Positions 60,985-64,000 of a DNA stretch of 64,000 bases are shown here, in pieces. The notes under the pieces are model-generated. The model saw nothing but the letters and a program-made list of their open reading frames with translations, searched no databases and had not been told where the DNA came from. The translations under genes and the position numbers were made by a program. This DNA comes from Azorhizobium sp965227945 (GTDB lineage Bacteria; Pseudomonadota; Alphaproteobacteria; Rhizobiales; Xanthobacteraceae): positions 558,001 through 622,000 of the forward strand of contig CBDDGQ010000006.1 of the NCBI GenBank assembly GCA_965227945.1, written 5' to 3'. How positions within the stretch are numbered: position 1 is the first letter of the stretch; each line of letters starts with the position of its first letter.

Positions 60985-61679
60985 TCCCGCTTGGACGTCC
61001 CGAACGCCACCGCATGGGGCGCAGCGGCTGGCTGCGGGCCGCGGTTCTGGGCGCCAATGACGGCATCCTGTCCACCTCGAGCCTGATCCTGGGGGTCGCG
61101 GCCGCGAACGGCACCCATGCTAGCATCCTGATCGCCGGGGTTGCCGGCCTCGTGGCCGGCGCCATGTCGATGGCGGCGGGGGAATATGTCTCAGTCCATT
61201 CGCAGGAGGACACTGAGCAGGCGGATCTGGCGCTCGAACGCACCGAGCTGCAGACGGACGATGCGGGCGAACACGCCGAACTGGCGGCGATCTATGTGGG
61301 GCGCGGCCTTGATGCGCCGCTCGCCCGGCAGGTCGCGGATCAATTGATGACCCATGATGCGCTCGGCGCCCACGCCCGGGACGAACTGGGCCTCACCGAG
61401 AGCCTCAAGGCCCGCCCGATTCAGGCAGCTCTTGCCTCGGCGGGCAGCTTCGCCGTGGGGGCGGCCCTGCCCCTGCTGGTGACGATCTTTGCACCTGAGC
61501 CACAGATGAATGCCCTGGTCTCCGGCGCGTCGTTGGTATTTCTGGCGTTTCTCGGTGGCCTGGCGGCCTTTGTTGGCGGTGCGGGCGTGGTAGCGGGCGC
61601 TATCCGGGTCGCATTCTGGGGTGCGGTTGCGATGGCGATCACCGCAGGCGTCGGCAATCTGTTCGGGCGGTTGATGTAA
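60981..61679 (+). CDS. VIT1/CCC1 family transporter
   Basis: 232 residues, start GTG 60981 overlapping the MscS stop. VLGANDGILSTSSLILGVAAA, AGAMSMAAGEYVSVHSQEDTEQADL and the C-terminal membrane segments are VIT family landmarks. Plant and yeast members move iron or manganese. Unlike MbfA in this window it has no ferritin domain. Co-translation with MscS suggests shared regulation; a metal or calcium role under stress is inference. Confidence 0.9.
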   Translation: MIPLGRPERHRMGRSGWLRAAVLGANDGILSTSSLILGVAAANGTHASILIAGVAGLVAGAMSMAAGEYVSVHSQEDTEQADLALERTELQTDDAGEHAELAAIYVGRGLDAPLARQVADQLMTHDALGAHARDELGLTESLKARPIQAALASAGSFAVGAALPLLVTIFAPEPQMNALVSGASLVFLAFLGGLAAFVGGAGVVAGAIRVAFWGAVAMAITAGVGNLFGRLM

Positions 61680-61734
61680 CGGGTACCCGGCGCGCGCGTT
61701 GCCGGGAACGTCTTCAAGGGCACGCCCTCAAGCG

Positions 61735-62733
61735 TCAGGCGTCCGCATAGCGCTCCAGGATGCGCAGATAGTTGGCGCGAGTATAGAGGCTGCGGTCCGC
61801 ACTGCGCGCCCAGCTCAGCATGCCGCGCATCTCGGACAGGGACGCGAATTCGCGCTCGTCCATCCAGTGCTTGAGACCGGCCACCAGGGTCTTCATGTAG
61901 CCAATGTCATGGCGGAGCAGAGCGGAAGTGGTCATCACCACGTCGGCCCCCGCCAGCAGGCACTTCACCACATCCCCGGAGTTGGTCACCCCGGTGGAGG
62001 TGGCCAGAGAGGCCGGGGTGCGCCCGGCCAGGATCGCGGTCCACAGCAGCGGCAGGCGGATTTCCGAAGGTTGGCTCAATTCCAGCACATCGGTCAGGCT
62101 GAGGTGCGCCACATCGATGTCCGGTTGCAGCAGCCGATTGAACAGGACCAGACCGGATGCCCCGTGCGTCACCAGCGTGGTGGCGAAATTGCCGACGGAG
62201 CTGAGAAACGGCGTGAGCTTGATGGAGACCGGCAGGCTTACTGTGGCGCACACGGCATCGACGATCTCAAGATACCGGGCCTCGATGTCTTGGCCCGTTT
62301 CCGTGAGGTCTGTGGGTACATGGTACATGTTCAGTTCAAGCGCCGCGGCACCGGCTCTTTCCAGATGGCCGGCATAGTCCACCCAGCCCGCCAGGGATGA
62401 TCCATTGAGGCTGGCGATCACCGGGATCTCCAGCGCCTCCGTGGCACGCCGCACCAGATCCACATAGCGCTCCGGCCCGACGCCATAAGGTCCAGCGGCG
62501 GCGCTGGGGAAATAGGTCAGGGCCTCCGGCGAGCTGTTGGCATAGATCTGCCGATCGTCGATCGCCTGCGCCTCCGCCTCGATCTGCTCCTGGAACAGCG
62601 ACGGCAGGACGATGGCGCCGGCCCCGGCATCTTCCAGTAGCCGCAGATTATCCAGCTTCGCGCTCAAAGGCGAAGCCGAGGCCACCAACGGATTCGACAG
62701 ATCAAGGCCGAGGTATTTGGTTTTCAAAGACAT
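61735..62733 (-). CDS. Dihydroorotate-dehydrogenase-like protein
   Basis: 332 residues. KTKYLGLDLSNPLVASASPLS opens a TIM-barrel FMN-type protein; NSSPEALTYFPSAA, ELNMYHVPTDLTETG and FNRLLQPDIDVAHLSL follow. It resembles the DHOD-like proteins that sit beside nifJ-type oxidoreductases, not canonical PyrD, so pyrimidine synthesis should not be assumed. CAGGAG lies before the ATG. It follows nifJ with a 91-base gap on the same strand. Confidence 0.85.
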   Translation of the reverse strand: MSLKTKYLGLDLSNPLVASASPLSAKLDNLRLLEDAGAGAIVLPSLFQEQIEAEAQAIDDRQIYANSSPEALTYFPSAAAGPYGVGPERYVDLVRRATEALEIPVIASLNGSSLAGWVDYAGHLERAGAAALELNMYHVPTDLTETGQDIEARYLEIVDAVCATVSLPVSIKLTPFLSSVGNFATTLVTHGASGLVLFNRLLQPDIDVAHLSLTDVLELSQPSEIRLPLLWTAILAGRTPASLATSTGVTNSGDVVKCLLAGADVVMTTSALLRHDIGYMKTLVAGLKHWMDEREFASLSEMRGMLSWARSADRSLYTRANYLRILERYADA

Positions 62734-62824
62734 GTCGGCTCCTGATCAACCTGCGCTAGGGACTGGCAGATGTTGCGCTCGAAGCTGCTGCGGTCTGAGC
62801 CGCCCCTACTCCGGAGCGCGGTGG

Positions 62825-64000
62825 CTAGGCCGGGATGACCGGAGCCGGCGTCGGAGCGTCGAGGGCAAAGCGGCTGCCGTCGCGGGCCGCCAGATCCTCA
62901 TATTGCCGGTACTTCTCGCCCACGCTGGCCTGGGCCATTGCCAGCAGCGTGTCCGCCTCTGCCGGATGGGTCTGGGACAGGGAGCGGTAGCGCAGTTCGT
63001 TATAGGCGTAGCTCTTCAGCGGGATGCGGGGACGCGGCGAATCCAGACGGAACGGGTTCTCCCCCACGGTCCGCATGGCGGGGTTGAAGCGGAACAACGG
63101 CCAGTAGCCGCTGGCGGTGGCCAGATCCTGCTGCTTCATGCCGACCCGCATGTCGATGCCGTGGGCGATGCATTGGCTGTAGGCCAGGATCAGCGAGGGT
63201 CCGGCATATGCTTCCGCCTCGCGAAACGCCTGCAAGGTGTGCTGCGGGTTCGCCCCCATGGCCACCTGAGCCACATAGACATTGCCATAGGCGATGGCTT
63301 GCAGGGCCAGATCCTTGCGGGCGGTGCGCTTGCCGCCGGCGGCGAACTTGGCCACCGCCCCCAACGGGGTCGCCTTGGAAGCCTGGCCGCCGGTGTTGGA
63401 ATAGACTTCCGTATCCAGCACCAGAACATTTACGTCCCGGCCGGTGGCGAGCACATGGTCGAGGCCGCCATAGCCGATGTCATAGGCCCAGCCGTCGCCA
63501 CCCACGATCCAGATGCTGCGACGGATCAGATGGTCCGCCACCGAGAGTAGGTCGCGCGCCTGCGGCAGGTCCAGCGTGGCCAATCGGGTCTTCAATTGCG
63601 CCACCCGCCCGTGCTGGGCGCGGATTTCGCTTTCCGCCACCTGGGGCGCCTTGGCAATGGCGGCGGCCAGTTCCGCACCGACATAAGGCGCGAGCGCCGC
63701 CAGCAGCGACAGGGCCAGGTCCAGATGCTTGTCCGCCGCCAGCCGGAAGCCGAGGCCGAATTCCGCATTGTCCTCGAACAGCGAATTGGACCAGGCCGGC
63801 CCGCGCCCTTCGGCATTCTTGGTCCAGGGGGTCACCGGCAGATTGCCGCCATAGATGGAGGAACACCCCGTTGCATTGGCCACTTGCAGCCGGTCGCCGA
63901 ACAACTGGCTCATGAGCTTGAGATAAGGCGTTTCCCCGCAGCCGGCGCAGGCGCCGGGAAACTCGAACAACGGCTCCAGGAACTGCACGCCCTGCACGTC
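62825..64000 (-). CDS. nifJ: Pyruvate:flavodoxin/ferredoxin oxidoreductase, C-terminal part
   Basis: The gene is cut by the right window edge; about 391 C-terminal residues of an enzyme normally ~1180 long are present. FPGACAGCGETPYLKLMSQ has the CxxC of the TPP domain, ANATGCSSIYGGNLPVTPWT the TPP-pyrimidine region, DNAEFGLGFRLA and GGDGWAYDIGYGG the Mg/TPP motif. The enzyme converts pyruvate and CoA to acetyl-CoA, CO2 and reduced flavodoxin or ferredoxin, feeding nitrogenase or fermentation. The DHOD-like gene follows it. Confidence 0.93.
   Translation of the reverse strand, partial: DVQGVQFLEPLFEFPGACAGCGETPYLKLMSQLFGDRLQVANATGCSSIYGGNLPVTPWTKNAEGRGPAWSNSLFEDNAEFGLGFRLAADKHLDLALSLLAALAPYVGAELAAAIAKAPQVAESEIRAQHGRVAQLKTRLATLDLPQARDLLSVADHLIRRSIWIVGGDGWAYDIGYGGLDHVLATGRDVNVLVLDTEVYSNTGGQASKATPLGAVAKFAAGGKRTARKDLALQAIAYGNVYVAQVAMGANPQHTLQAFREAEAYAGPSLILAYSQCIAHGIDMRVGMKQQDLATASGYWPLFRFNPAMRTVGENPFRLDSPRPRIPLKSYAYNELRYRSLSQTHPAEADTLLAMAQASVGEKYRQYEDLAARDGSRFALDAPTPAPVIPA

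Overview
The window is GC-rich, densely coded DNA. It looks like a chromosome segment of an alphaproteobacterium of the order Hyphomicrobiales. The pointers are a eukaryotic-type glutamine synthetase (GlnII) with a divergent GstI-like gene, an MbfA-type iron exporter with an Irr-like box, a split pntAA/pntAB/pntB transhydrogenase, a bacterial NHEJ set (two Ku plus LigD) and a pyruvate:flavodoxin oxidoreductase of the NifJ type. A Xanthobacter/Azorhizobium-like organism is plausible, but the sequence alone does not prove it.

Layout. 1-6.5 kb: an aspartic-protease-like protein cut by the window edge, an alpha/beta hydrolase, a DUF3422 protein, a FAD aromatic hydroxylase with a linked TetR regulator and a 37-nt operator-like palindrome, and a histidine phosphatase. 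6.7-9.5 kb: a large sedolisin (S53) protease with a DUF4114-like C-terminus. 9.7-18.9 kb: a nine-gene operon on the minus strand (D-glutamate-cyclase-family protein, branched-chain-type ABC importer, PxpABC 5-oxoprolinase) with a divergent LysR regulator. This reads as a self-contained route for taking up and opening pyroglutamate or D-glutamate-derived compounds. 19-23.5 kb: PHA synthase, a frameshifted alcohol dehydrogenase and a diguanylate cyclase with a duplicated sensor. 23.6-28.2 kb: mbfA, a solitary ku, glnII with a sigma-54 promoter, gstI and an acetyltransferase. 28.2-36.9 kb: an amino-acid decarboxylase, ligD-ku, a low-complexity coiled-coil protein, PPK2 and WrbA. 37-40.4 kb: rppH, a phosphoesterase, an acetyltransferase, the rplU-rpmA operon and an acyl-CoA thioesterase.

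40.8-45 kb: a tRNA-Ser(CGA) gene followed by what looks like the remnant of an integrative element (HGGxSTG-type protein, DUF3987 protein with an odd tail, Toprim primase, AlpA regulator). No integrase is visible, and about 1 kb holds no recognisable gene.

45-64 kb: a 1472-residue CheB-CheR-PAS-histidine-kinase-REC-REC-HTH protein with a divergent single-domain response regulator. A redox/fermentation block follows: aldehyde dehydrogenase, transhydrogenase, two alcohol dehydrogenases, NAD(P)H-hydrate repair (Nnr), a HicA-like/baeRF-like fusion, MscS channel, VIT transporter, dihydroorotate-dehydrogenase-like protein and NifJ (cut by the window end). Together these genes could balance NAD(H)/NADP(H), reduced ferredoxin and alcohol/aldehyde when oxygen is scarce. 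That coordination is inferred from gene content and order; I found no clear FNR/FixK box.
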